Assembly: GCA_021399445.1 (NCBI GenBank)
Contig: JAJTUQ010000005.1
Location: forward strand, 496,001-560,000
Direction of reading: 5' to 3'
DNA: 64,000 bases
Source of the DNA: Xylogone sp. PMI_703
Taxonomy: Eukaryota > Ascomycota > Leotiomycetes
The translations under genes and the position numbers were made by a program. A model generated the notes under the pieces. The model saw only the letters and a list, made by a program, of their open reading frames with translations, did not search any database and had not been told where the DNA came from. Below, piece by piece: positions 38,085 to 49,245 of the stretch. Numbering within the stretch: position 1 is the first letter of the stretch; every line of letters starts with the position of its first letter.

Positions 38085-39330
38085 TCTCACATAGGAGCGT
38101 AGAGAAGGAGGCTAGCGAAAGCTCACCTATTGGGAGCTCTTCATCACCACCGGAATATCAAGATTATGTAGTAACTGAAGGTTTCCAAGCCTAGCCTCAG
38201 GTCCTTGGTTCATTTTGCTCTATTTCAATTCTTGGTGGCCGCTCATAATGCTAGTAGAAAGCTGGATAGCTAATCAATAATCTCAGGGCTCTTGAACAAA
38301 TCTGGAACATTTGAAGCTTACTATCTTACAAAATTTCCATAGACACTGCTTCAAGTTTCATGGGTAGGTCCAATCGAATGCTTCGTGCTTCTGTTTGTTG
38401 TTGTACTCTCCTGAAATTGTACCATAGCGGCTACTTTCGTCAACTTATTACTTTCGAGAGCTTCCTCACTATTCTAGCCTTATTATGGTATCTTTAACGA
38501 GGACATACTGGCAAATGTTTCTCTATGGCTTCAGCCTTGGATTAAGAACCGCGGTCCTATATCTTTCAAGTCTGTCCGTGGTTGCAGCTTACTTCAACAA
38601 GAACCGTGGAGTTGCAATAGGATTGTGCATTACAATTGGGCAACTTGGTATGATTTCTTTTCCTCGTCCCGATATGGCCTGCAATCCTAATTTAATGCTG
38701 TAGGTGGCGTTGTTTACCCAATTATATTTCACCAATTCGAGCCACAAATGGGGTTCAGGTGGGCGATATGAGTGATAGATTCCGTGCATTGGGTTTATTG
38801 ACCATCTGTAATGATGTAATGAAGCACGGTTCATCCACCAAGGTTAAGGTTTTCCTATTCTCGATTCTACGGCATTGAGAGAGCCCTATTATATTCTATT
38901 TACAGCTGGACTTTTCCATACTGTGATCGGGCTCTACCTCCCGTGATACTTCCGTCTTACTTACGGAATTGTTGTGCTCTAATTAGGTTCTAGCTTGTCC
39001 GTCTTCCAGTCAGCAACAAGTCGGTACTAGAATCGGTATATGCTATAGCATTGCTGCATTTGGGCTACTTATTGGCAGTACTAGAGGAAGTGCGCTACTT
39101 GACATTCCTGCTGGAAGTTTCTGAGATTGCAAATCTTCAGAGGTATTATGCTTTTTGGCGGTGAGTGTCTTTTTTTCCTCGCGGCACTGGTCTTCCATCG
39201 ACAGAAAAGACGTTCTTAGGGCGCAATAAGGTTCTGGGGAAAATTCAAGACGAAAAGTGTCAACTGAAACATGAGAATTTGAAATACGAGGAAATGGATG
39301 GTGATGGTAGTTGTGAATTAAGGAAATGAG
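38085..39330 (+). pseudogene. MFS transporter (monocarboxylate-transporter-like), decayed
   Basis: Family-typical pieces run in order on the plus strand but in changing frames with stops. They are EGFQA-stop-PQVLGSF near 38180 (where FQAW is usual, so TGG appears as TAG); VSWVGPIECFVLLFVVVL near 38350; YHSGYFRQLITFESFLTILA near 38420; MVSLTRTYWQMFLYGFSLGL at 38485; GVVYPIIFHQFEPQMGFRW at 38702; and FGLLIGSTRGSALLDIPAG near 39060. These match the major facilitator group of fungal monocarboxylate or riboflavin-type permeases. At least four stops or frame changes mean that it makes no transporter. It may be the lost export or uptake gene of the locus. End points are approximate. Confidence 0.8.
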
Positions 39331-40602
39331 TATGGCGCTCAAGTTATCATAAATCAGTATATTTCTAGACCAATGTGAAATTCGATTAGTGCAAGCCCTA
39401 CGAAGCTTGATGTACATTAAGCGACCAGGCAATAGTACTCGGCTTTAATAACGTTAACTGTAGAGAGAAGCTTTTAAAATATGGTCTAGAGATTTAATAG
39501 TGTAATCGCCATCTCCAGCAGTTCTAAATCAATCTAGTAATAGTAGAGAAGCGAATTTTCTACATAATCAAACTGATTCGTAACCAATGCCGAAACCATC
39601 CAAAACTTGTAAGTAGGCAATATAGAAGATTTCCATATTAGCAGGGACGACTTATCCGATAATGCTTGCATTATCTCAATTACTAGAGTCAGATAAAACG
39701 TTTGAACCCACGTCCATTTAGATATCATGTTCGTATCATAGTATTAGACCAAAGTGGAATAGGCGCGTAAGGGGATGAAAATTCCGAAAAGGGTTTCGTT
39801 TCAGGGTGGATAAATGGGTGCTACTGATCAACAGTACTGAGATTCTAGCTACGAGATACCCTCCGATGGCGCCAAACAAATTACCTTCTATCTAACTATA
39901 TTATTATTCTATCCAATTTTCTGCTTAACGCTGCAGAGAGGTCAGTGGTACGGTTATGGTGTTCTTGCAGCGTCGGATGAAGGAATCCTATTGCTGTAAC
40001 GTGGCTATGTGGTGTCATGGTAAGAGGGTCATTTCTTCCAATCCCCAGAACTGTGCTCAGTTATCATATTCTGCAGGATACTAATTCAACTCTGACTCAG
40101 TATGCCTTGATAGTTACTCTACTAAAACCGAAAATAACAACAATAACGCGATATGTAGAGTTGGCTTAGGGTGCCGGAAGATCCAGGTGGCGCGCAAAAG
40201 GCAAGGCTGCGCAAGGAAAATTCTTCATTCTGATCTCATTATGGCAAACAAAGGAAAGCTTTCTATTTATCAGCAATACCTAGACATCTCAGAGTTCTTG
40301 TGCCTCTTCAGCTACGTAAACACTATGTGATCTGCGCGTTTCTCCATTGCTGACAGAAAGCTTACTTCCCTGCCCGCCAACATAGGGGAACCACAAATGC
40401 TCTATCCAGAGAGCCAATGCAAACTACCCATCCCCCATAATCAACCAACCCTCCTGTAATACTCATATTTCCGCTCTGTAGCCTAGGGTCGTAATAAGAT
40501 ATAAATCCTTCGTCGCTCATCACTGAGGTATAATTACTAGACTATACACCACAAGACACTACCCGAAAACCCGCCCAGAGTGTCACCCATCGTAGAGTTC
40601 CA
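39331..40602. other. Intergenic, no gene recognised
   Basis: AT-rich sequence behind the dead transporter, then the 3' flank of the minus-strand regulator. No family-like frame was seen. Confidence 0.5.
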
Positions 40603-43539
40603 TCATTCCCAATTCTCATCCGGATTATTAAACATTCCTTGATTCGACATCCCTATGTGTGGAGAAAGACAATGACTATCAGCAAATCTCCAGACTCACG
40701 CTGCTTTTCCGTCCATCGCGTTTATCGCGTTTGTCGTCCTCCAGTAGGCGGCAAGGACTTACCTGGAAATAAAGTCGAGTCCTGCCCACCCAGCCAAAAC
40801 ATGTCAAAATTCATATTATCGTAATTCGTCGACATGGGCGATTGCTGCGATTGTGATGGCGGCCGCCCCGGTGTTTCCACGGTCGGTCTCGATCCTCGTC
40901 TCTCGATCTCCTGTGCAGTAAACTGTTCAGGCGACATAGTAGACCCAGGTCCACGACTACCGCTATCGCTGAAGCCGGTAAGAGGGAGCCCTGTTAATCC
41001 CAATATCTGACTCGCTGTTGTAAATGGAGAAATAGACTCAGCACCAGAGCTTGGCGACGTACTGTTAGACGGTCTCTCTGCAAGAGGCGCGCCATTCCCT
41101 TCGAGCTGACGCCGGAGCTCTTTCATCAAGCTTGCATATTTTCTTGCGAAGGAGTTGCGCTGGCCAACAAAGTCTAACACACGAAGGGCTGTATCCATGG
41201 CAGTTGTTTCCGGTTCAAGAGCAGTTTGTTGAGAGCCTTCTGCCGATTCTTGGAGACCTCGAGACCAGATTTTCCACCCCAATCCGAGTATTACAACATG
41301 AGATGCGTAGACTAGATAAAACCTGAGTAACAAGTTAGTAAATAAAATGATGTTGATAGATGCATGATGGTACGAGAGTGTGATGGATGGGGATGGGCCC
41401 AGGAGAGTATGCACGGACCTCGGAATAGCGGAAAAGCATGAAGAAAATTTGCAACTTACACAGGCATGAACAATTGTTTCGAAGGAAGTGAGACCATTAA
41501 TAGCGGTGGTGAGCTCGATATTAACCGTATTGCGTATTGTACACTATACGTTGTGATCAGCTCAGTGGTTGCGATGTGCGATGCGCGATAGACGATGACC
41601 AACGCCAACGCAGACTGGATCGGGTCAAGTAACAACACTCACCAAGCAGTTCCATAGGCTGACGTAGTCAACGTTTTGGTCGTCATAGTCGTCTTGACAG
41701 CCCATAATAGCATTGGTTTAGTAAGTATCATCCATGCTCCGAGGTGCATAAAAAACAGATTGAACTAGAGAGTGGCAAGACTGTTAGAAGGTGTCTCTAT
41801 CGAAAAGCATTGATCTTATCAATACCGTAGCTTCATGTTGATCTATCGGATCCTTCTCAATGTCCCCAGACTCAAGTTGTCGTCGTGTATGCGGAGGGAG
41901 TTTCTTCAACCAAGTATCTAAACGTGTTTCATGGCGATCGTAGACAGCTCGATCCGGCTTCGGTATGAAATACATTTCGCGGAGGATGTAGCCCATTATT
42001 ATCGCAAGACTCGTCACAGCATTCTGGAGCACGGACTGGTCGAGATTTTGGAAGTTCTCATTCTATAATTATATTAGATAATATTCGTGTTGGAGGGCTC
42101 GTAGAAGCGTAAAGCGCAGGGCGATGGTCTTGACCTTAAAGATAAGATCCCTCGATATACTTTCTTTGATATGAGGAAGGCGACCAAGGAAGATAGCGAC
42201 CCAACTGAGTTGCAACAAGAGTAATCGTCAGCCTCGTATGATATATTTGCAAGTCGTCTAGCTTCGGGCATCTGGAAAGTGTGTACTCATACCGATCAAA
42301 GGATATTAGTGATAGCCATATCCGACGCCATTCCATATGCTCTTCACTTCCCATACCGGTGGCTTGGCTCTGTCCAAGGTCTAGTTGAGATCTGTGAGCT
42401 CGTCTAATGGCAGTATCTGCAGTACTACTATGTCAGCTTACACCAACAACCTGATGTTACACAACACTAGCCAGCCAACACATACCTAAATACATCCACA
42501 GGGTAGTCCATTTCGTTGCGGGCTGGTAAAAGCAAATAAGCAGCATCGCTCTAACAACCCAGTGATTCCTATCGGGGTTGATGTCAAGGGCATCATCCAT
42601 GTACTTACGTCCTAACTCATAGTACGTCTGGCCTTCGTCGTCATCCTCGTCGTCAAACTGGGCACCAACCGCGAACATCAGAAACATTTGGCAGAACCAA
42701 GCGAGACTCACTTGGCCTGTGTCCTGGAACATGAGTTGGAGCTGCGCTTGAGCTTCATCCTGAGAGCAGACGTAGAAAATAGAATTCTGATAGTTGAAGA
42801 ACATATCTAGAAGTCGCTGGGCTTTATGTCGATCCGGAAGAGAGTCGGCCATGATTCTACGTGCATGGGAAGTATTTTGCATAAGTGGTGGGCGAGAATG
42901 TTGATCTCCTTCGGTGGACGATCCTGTAGGAGGTATTTGACTGGCATCAGGAGGGATACTTGCCTTGATCAGTTCTGTTATCTGCTGATGGAATTGAGAT
43001 AGGCTGGCATTGCCAACTTGGAATTGGGCCGCAGCATCGGTGTCTAATCTGTCGTGGACTTGTCCTGCGGCCGATTGAGAAGGTGTCAAAGAGTCTCCTT
43101 TGGAATAGAAGCCTCGAAGCTGGATCTGTCTCAGTTCCTCTGTCAATGCACAAGGGTCAAGGGGAAGGATACAATGTCATCAAGCAACTGATCTCTTAGT
43201 CGAGCGTATTGACTATCAGTGATGGCTAATCGCCCTCGATCGCTATTCCTGTACCAAGGCTCTGTCAGTTAGGTCCCGTGCCTCGATCTGAAGGAAGCAA
43301 GAGACGGACAGAAGAGTAGAGTCAACTCTGGACGACTTATGTTGAGACGAGGATGATGAGCTCGACTCGGAAGGCCGGGTCGGGCGTATGCCCGAGTAGG
43401 AGCAGTTCAGGCCTCGAAGTTCGCAGTTATTGCAAGTTGGCCTGACACCATTGCATTTCTGGTGACGCGCTTTGCAGATGTCGCAAGTCTGTGGTCGACG
43501 CGCTGGCTTCGCGACCCTTGAGGCTTCTGTCGAAGCCAT
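40603..43539 (-). CDS. Zn2Cys6 transcription factor with fungal-specific regulator domain
   Basis: The start is the ATG at 43539 (MASTEASRVAKPARRPQ), just before the cluster CDICKARHQKC, then NGVRPT, CNNC and ELRGLNC: C-x2-C-x6-C-x6-C-x2-C-x6-C. A Ser-rich linker follows. A large exon from about 43130 to 42480 then holds the middle homology region (DRHKAQRLLDMFFNYQNSIF, LAWFCQMFLMFAVGAQFDDE). Smaller exons carry MEWRRIWLSLISFDRYEYTL (around 42320) and HETRLDTWLKKLPPHTRRQL (around 41920). A Ser/Pro-rich tail follows at 41270-40763. A GTAAGT donor at 40762 joins to a last exon, 40603-40652, ending NNPDENWE. This splice is preferred to reading on to the stop at 40722. Interior junctions are approximate, with about eight exons. 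It is a second full-length regulator candidate for the locus. Confidence 0.85.
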
Positions 43540-45125
43540 GCTGGACCATCGGCGACAGCAGGCGGAGGTTGTTGATGGGCGTATGCGAGCGCTTGCAAAA
43601 CCCAGTCCAAGCCGCTTTACAGAGCACGTCGTGATAAACGTTCGGCAACCGCTCAATGACAGCTTAGCTGGGAAATCCTAGCCGCAGCCGGTCGGGTAGT
43701 AGGCGTTGTAATTGGTTGAACTTCCCCATCTGGCGCATCCGATTGGTGGTCCCGGCAGGCTCGTATCCACCTTCCTTGGCTGACCCGTTGATGAAGAACG
43801 CTGGATGAAGACTTCTCTGTATAGAAGATGACTGCTGAAATATACACATCACCAAAAACTTGGTGGCGAATATTGAAGGCTGTGGTGCATGAATGAAAAG
43901 AGAGAAGAAGAGAGAATGGGAGAAAAATGCAGAAAGGCATTCCAGCTCTAACTGGAATGCTAACTAGAATGCCAATTGAAATCTCGTTTTGACACCCACC
44001 TCATCATGCCGACGAGCAGCGTTCATTTCTTAGTGGTCTAAACAGTCCTGGTGGCTTCTTCCATGCTCATTTATGAGCCCATTGTGGCCAAATTCAGGGG
44101 AATACCCAGCTCAATTGGAAGTAAATCTTTCCAGCCATGGGCTATGTATGTCACGTGACATGAAATAGCATCCTCCTGACCGTCGGGTTTGCCGTATTGG
44201 ACTGTCCGAGTGGCCACTCCGTCTTCACATAGTCTTCAAGAGAGTGGGAGATGGCATGTGAAAGGCTGTGTTGCATCCAATGTGGCAAAACGATGATGCG
44301 GCCTTGAGGATGAAGTTTGAGGCTATTGACGGCAAGTCTGCCTGCCTGACCGGTGAGCCGGAAGAGAAGTGCTTGATAGTAACTCGTGCTGGAAGTAGTG
44401 GATGTCCAATAAGCTTATAATGAGTTTTGGAGAGAGAAGTCTAAAAAAACGAGCACAGACAAGATATTTAGAGTCGATGTCTACGGGAATTGTAAGCAAT
44501 CATTTGTAACCAATGGATTGTGACCTCGAAGGTCTCATGCGCAATAAGGCAACCCACCACGTGATAATCGCGCGACTCCCGTCAACCTCCGGCCAATTCG
44601 CAAAAGAAGCTCTGAAAGAGTATGTAGGATAATTTTGAAAGGAGACATCTACGACGAGCTTTTATACCTGGAATGCTGAGCAATAACGATTACGTTGAAA
44701 GGTTCATGCATACTGTAAGCTCCGAGGACATGAATGTACAGATCTGAAGCGAGAGCGCGCGCACTGCACAGCGCGCAGCAGGACCTACAGCGTTCTACAT
44801 TTCAAAACAACAATCAGCTAGGCAAGAGCATACCATTGATAGTTACATACTTTCAATTACATCTCTATGAGATTGTGCACTCTTTCTTAGTATCACGAAT
44901 GCTACCAAACTCTGAAGTTACAAGACTGGAAAAAATCCTCGGATAACCGATCGCGAGGGATCGCGTTACCCCGTCACGCGCCAAGGTGAACAGCACCTCC
45001 AAGATCAACAGCCATGGCCAGCATCATTCACTCGTAAACATTCCGTTCCAGCCGTTACATGAAGATTCTAGATCATACAAGCCGGTTCCTAGGTAGGATG
45101 ACTCACTCAGCAAAAAAATCGAGAA
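43540..45125. other. Intergenic / promoter of minus-strand regulator
   Basis: The part next to 43540 is the 5' region of the regulator. Open frames that run through it antisense to the zinc-cluster exon are shadows. No other gene was recognised. Confidence 0.5.
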
Positions 45126-45473
45126 ATGAATTTCCCGGAAGAATTACCAAACTTTTTCGTTGTCTGGCCGGGAGCATCAGACAGACGGCAACCATTAATT
45201 AGTTTGACAGACTATTTAGTGGCAATGGCTATCATTCTAGTGGCAAAACGTCAGGAATACATCAAGTTAACCAAATTGTTCAATAGAGGTGTTCCTTGCA
45301 AATCCTTACACACCCGCCAAGAAACCATTCTTTCTGACACAGAGCAAAAATTTAACACTTCTATCGTAATAGTTATGATTGCCATATCAAATGTAATTAC
45401 AATTTACACAGTTCAATTAATCGTGTCCCCGAAATATATGGCTAAGTACAGGGAGCACTGTTTCCACAGTTGA
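45126..45473 (+). CDS. Hypothetical small protein, doubtful
   Basis: An ATG-started frame of 115 codons (MNFPEELPNFFVVWPGASDR...) contains two short hydrophobic stretches (YLVAMAIILVA and TSIVIVMIAISNVITIYTV) that might be membrane segments. I do not recognise a family. It lies alone in AT-rich spacer DNA. No splice partners are evident and base use does not stand out, so it may be chance. Confidence 0.2.
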   Translation: MNFPEELPNFFVVWPGASDRRQPLISLTDYLVAMAIILVAKRQEYIKLTKLFNRGVPCKSLHTRQETILSDTEQKFNTSIVIVMIAISNVITIYTVQLIVSPKYMAKYREHCFHS

Positions 45474-46656
45474 TAGATTGTGTATGACAGAAGCTGTGGA
45501 ACCTTGACAGGTGAGGGATAATTAGCTCTGTTAGCTATAAAAAATCAACAGTGCTATCAGGTTGCAAAGAAAAGAGGTATGTCAAAATATATTTATACCA
45601 GTGTAACGTTCCTATTGGACTGGGGTTTCTATTACTCAAATAATAGAAGAAGGCGAAAGGCTGAAGAATCTCTTAACAATTTTTAGGACTTTTGTTACTG
45701 AAATGCAGGTATCCTGTAAATCGATTGAAATTGAGCACGAGGCTCCTATCTACTGTAAACTATCTGTTTATATAAAGGAGGTAATACTGGGATCCCCTGA
45801 ATCCTGGGTCCATTACATCACGTGATCTTGAGATTCAGGGTTATGCTCTTAACGTGGTCGTCCTGGAATTGGCCCAACTCTTAGGACTCTGTCCTGAAGT
45901 CTGCTTGATTCATGGGACTTCTGTCTTAAAGCTTATTTGGCGTCCAAGACCCCTCCAGTCCTATGACAAGTGTCCTAGGACAATACATGGTTTTACTGTC
46001 TGGCGCTTTAAATTAAAATTCTATAGTCGTCACCTTGTTTATAACAGTACTTTATGAGACGGCCTACTGATCTTGGGTTTTTGGCCCGGACAGGTGGGGT
46101 CGCAACGTGGGGTCGTGACAGAACTCATTCCTGCAACCAATCAATATGAGACACTGTTGGTTACGGATGTGGCTACATTCCATAAGGTCTACGATTACCC
46201 TTTGATACTCGACGTACACTCCTTGAAACATGCGAACTGATAGACACGTATGTTATATGGAGCTCCGTGTAGATATCTAAGACCAATGACAAGTTGAAGT
46301 AGCATAGAAGTTAGGTTACAGGTGAACCGTCGTTATCGATGAGCACCTACTTATATTGTCTATGTAGAGTACTACTTTGGTCTTCAATTAACAGCCCAGA
46401 CTAGGCAAACATTAATAATTGCAATAGTTTATACCTTGTAGGTGCTTAACGACTAGTTGTAGCAGGTGGGATTCAGCTCAGTTAACAAAGGACCAACAAT
46501 AATACAAGACTGTCAGTAAACAACTGCTTTTTATTGTTTGTTACCACACAGTTCTCGTAATCTCAAAGACAAATCCTACATAGCCTCCAATTTGCGCTTA
46601 CAGGTATTCGAGCCATTCCTCGTGTGGTCCAGGTCCTGACTCCTCAATAAATTTAT
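45474..46656. other. Intergenic with possible LTR end
   Basis: No gene was recognised. The segment ends its LTR-like part at 46108-46121 with GTGGGGTCGTGACA, the reverse complement of TGTCACGACCCCAC, a start common in Ty3/gypsy-type LTRs. A matching opposite end and a target-site duplication were not found. Confidence 0.35.
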
Positions 46657-47240
46657 CTATCCCTGTATTACAACAAACAATGAAACCATGAGTGATATAA
46701 AGGCCATTCTAGCGCGGACTTTAGTTGTCAAGGCTATTGAAGGTGAAGCAGACGTAGATGCGCTTGGCTCAAACATTGTCCCTGGCAACCCCGTCAACGC
46801 CCTTGTCGTTCTTGTCTGTTCAGCAACCTTAATACCGTAACTTACACCCGTGACGACGCTGTTGGCTGAAATAGTAGTGTAAGTATACGTCGCTGTGGTA
46901 GTTGCTGTACAGGCTGTCCAGGTGGTCCATGGTGCAGCTGTGCTCTAACTGTCACTTGTCCAGCCCAGCCAGCTCTCATCCGGACACCCGCTTCCGCCCC
47001 ACCAACTAGTCCAAGGTCCCGAAGTCCACGCACAGGATGAGCCCGGTACCTCCCAGGACCCACCAAACAAGCCATGGCCTGAACAACCTGTTACCCGTCT
47101 GCCTGACCACAGACCAATATCCGGCCTGTCGTTCCAGCTGGGGATTGTAGATATTGGGGTAGCCGTCACGCATGAGCTTGCAGCCGCACAGAGTCGAGTG
47201 ACGTTTTGACGGGCCACTAGTGAAATCAGAGTCAGGCAAC
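46657..47240 (-). pseudogene. GPI-anchor-type secreted protein, broken
   Basis: On the minus strand a coding-like stretch reads CSGHGLFGGSWEVPGSSCAW, then GCPDESWLGWTSDS, then a TAG stop at 46945-46947. It continues in the same frame STAAPWTTWTACTATTTATY and YTTISANSVVTGVSYGIKVA, followed by a Ser/Thr-rich stretch and a hydrophobic end (AFISLMVSLFVVIQG, stop at 46657). The layout resembles small fungal cell-wall proteins with a Cys/Trp-rich core and a GPI-type tail. The upstream end (ARQNVTRLCAAASSCVTATP, around 47200) needs at least one frame change. One internal stop plus the frameshift make it a recent pseudogene. Confidence 0.6.
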
Positions 47241-48451
47241 TTTCAGAATATAGATGAGGATATGAAAAGACATACAGTACATGACGGGAAATCTTCCAAT
47301 TCCAAACAAAGAGTGCCTGTGGACCAAGCCAAGCCAAGAAGAGTTGAGAATGAATTCTTCATGGATAGAGATTGCGGGTGCTGGTTTGCGACTGCGTTAA
47401 GTGTAACAACAAAAGTTACGTTGATTGACAATTTGGAGAAGTTCTTTAGAGAAGAAAGTGCACATTTCACAAGGTAATATATTCCTGCTTACTTCTCTAC
47501 TTGAACTGAGGACGCGCGGCTGTGTGTTATGTTACAAAGTTATTCGTAAACCTAAAAACAGCTCAAGTATTACAAATCTTCCCTGCTCGAGTGCATGAGC
47601 ATTTAGCATGAGCACTTTAGGCGTTATCAGCACAATATTTGGTAGACCGAAACATGCAGCACCACGGATCTCAGCATCAAGCACTGCGGAAAGTTAGCAA
47701 GCCACGATATCCTGTCATTAGCAGATAACAACGATTATCAACCATGGAGTAACTGAGAACATCTTTCAGATTAATCAGAAAAAAGGAGTTTACGGATGAA
47801 GATGCTTTAAACGTCTTCCGTTTTCTACCTCAAAAAGATCTTGTCTAAATGTCATTATGGTCCCGAGCAATATGCATGTCCTCCTCCGGCTATGTCTCAC
47901 CGAGAGAGGTCGACATCCGGCCTCTAAAAGAATCCAAATTCCTATAAACTAATCTCATGGATCATATACCGAAGATACACCTTAGTCTCAACAGCTTAAT
48001 TTTCCTTATTACTTTAGCTTCTCCTTGGTGAATTCTTGTGAGATACGGATATTTTATAACGGTTCCTACTGGACACCGCGGCCGTCTTCACGGCGAATCG
48101 AAAATGAAGCTCACCACCACAATAACTAACTAACTAGTGTTGACTTTGGCAGCTTATGTAATAGCTTTTTCAGGCGGCCAATGTAATTCCTGGTCTCACC
48201 GACCATTGAAATTTACAGCGAAATCTAGCAAAACTGGCTTTCAAGAAACGCAACACAAAATTGAATTATCATGTAAGAACACTTTAGGTATTAATTGATT
48301 GTTTAAACAAAATGTGACTGTAAAATACTAAACATTAACAGTTAACTTACTGTAACGAATCTGCAAAGATTTGTAGGATCCGTCTACTAAGGTACTTTAT
48401 AGCAGGAAGGCAGAGGGTAGGAGAAGCACAGGAAGATTAAGTTGTTACTTA
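47241..48451. other. Intergenic with a degenerate short coding repeat
   Basis: Around 47631-47680 the sequence ACAATATTTGG...ACCGAAAC...TGCAGCACCA parallels 48472-48511. No intact gene was recognised. Confidence 0.45.
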
Positions 48452-48661
48452 TTGATAGGAGCATCCCGCAGGACAATATTTGGAACACCGAGACTTGCAG
48501 CACCAAGATTACCACACCGGAAATTGCAGAACACTATTCAGCCTCATCTACAGTATTCTCGTGTGTGGCATTTGAAATCTCCGAGTATTTCAATTTCGAG
48601 CCGTCTTACAAGGCGCTTTAGCGAAATAAATCCCAAATTTCAAAGAAATGTTGAATGCTAG
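48452..48661 (+). CDS. Hypothetical short peptide, duplicated unit
   Basis: An ATG-started frame of 69 codons is Arg-rich at its N-terminus (RRTIFGTPRLAAPRLPHRK), as in mitochondrial targeting peptides, and then basic throughout. A decayed relative with TIFGRPKHAAPRI lies 0.8 kb upstream. It could be a first exon or a relic. The family is not recognised and I give it little weight as a gene. Confidence 0.2.
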   Translation: MIGASRRTIFGTPRLAAPRLPHRKLQNTIQPHLQYSRVWHLKSPSISISSRLTRRFSEINPKFQRNVEC

Positions 48662-49245
48662 TGGACTTTTATATAAAGGATAATAGTTGTGGATTAAATG
48701 GGGTCAAGGTATATATCGCGTAATTGAATTATTTATCTTTGAAAGCACTATCACATAATTTCGATAATTATGAAACCTACTAGATCACAACCACAATCAG
48801 GTCGATGCTGTTGTCCTAAAACTGGGAGGTAAAGTGTTATGCTTATGTTTAGCTCTGCTCCAATCGGATCAGGGGGCCAGATTGATCCCGCAGTGCGGAA
48901 GATGCGAGCATCGGATGACAAGCATTTCTCTCCTGGCGTTACGAAGAGGCGTTCAGGTCATGTAGCCACATGTATGTTGTATGTCTAGGCCTGGCACTAT
49001 TGAGTACCTGCAGTGAACATGAATTTGTCCCCACCCCCAACGAGCTTGTCCACTCTCAACTAAAGATAAAAGGGTCAACAGATTTTGTAAGATAAATCTA
49101 TGGATACCCGAAGAACATGCGCGAAGGATATTCTAATATAATAACCTTAATATGAACCTACTTAAAGCAAGCGGAACCCAGATTACTCTACATCATCATA
49201 ATTAACTCTTGTCTGTCATTCACCCTCATAGTTCAATCCACCGAC
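48662..49245. other. Intergenic / promoter of multicopper oxidase
   Basis: No gene was recognised. The final bases before 49246 form the oxidase leader. Confidence 0.5.

Noticed and set aside
40653..40762. Reading the regulator's C-terminus straight through to the stop at 40722
   Set aside because: A consensus GTAAGT donor at 40762 and an ATAG acceptor at 40653 give a clean in-frame last exon ending NNPDENWE.
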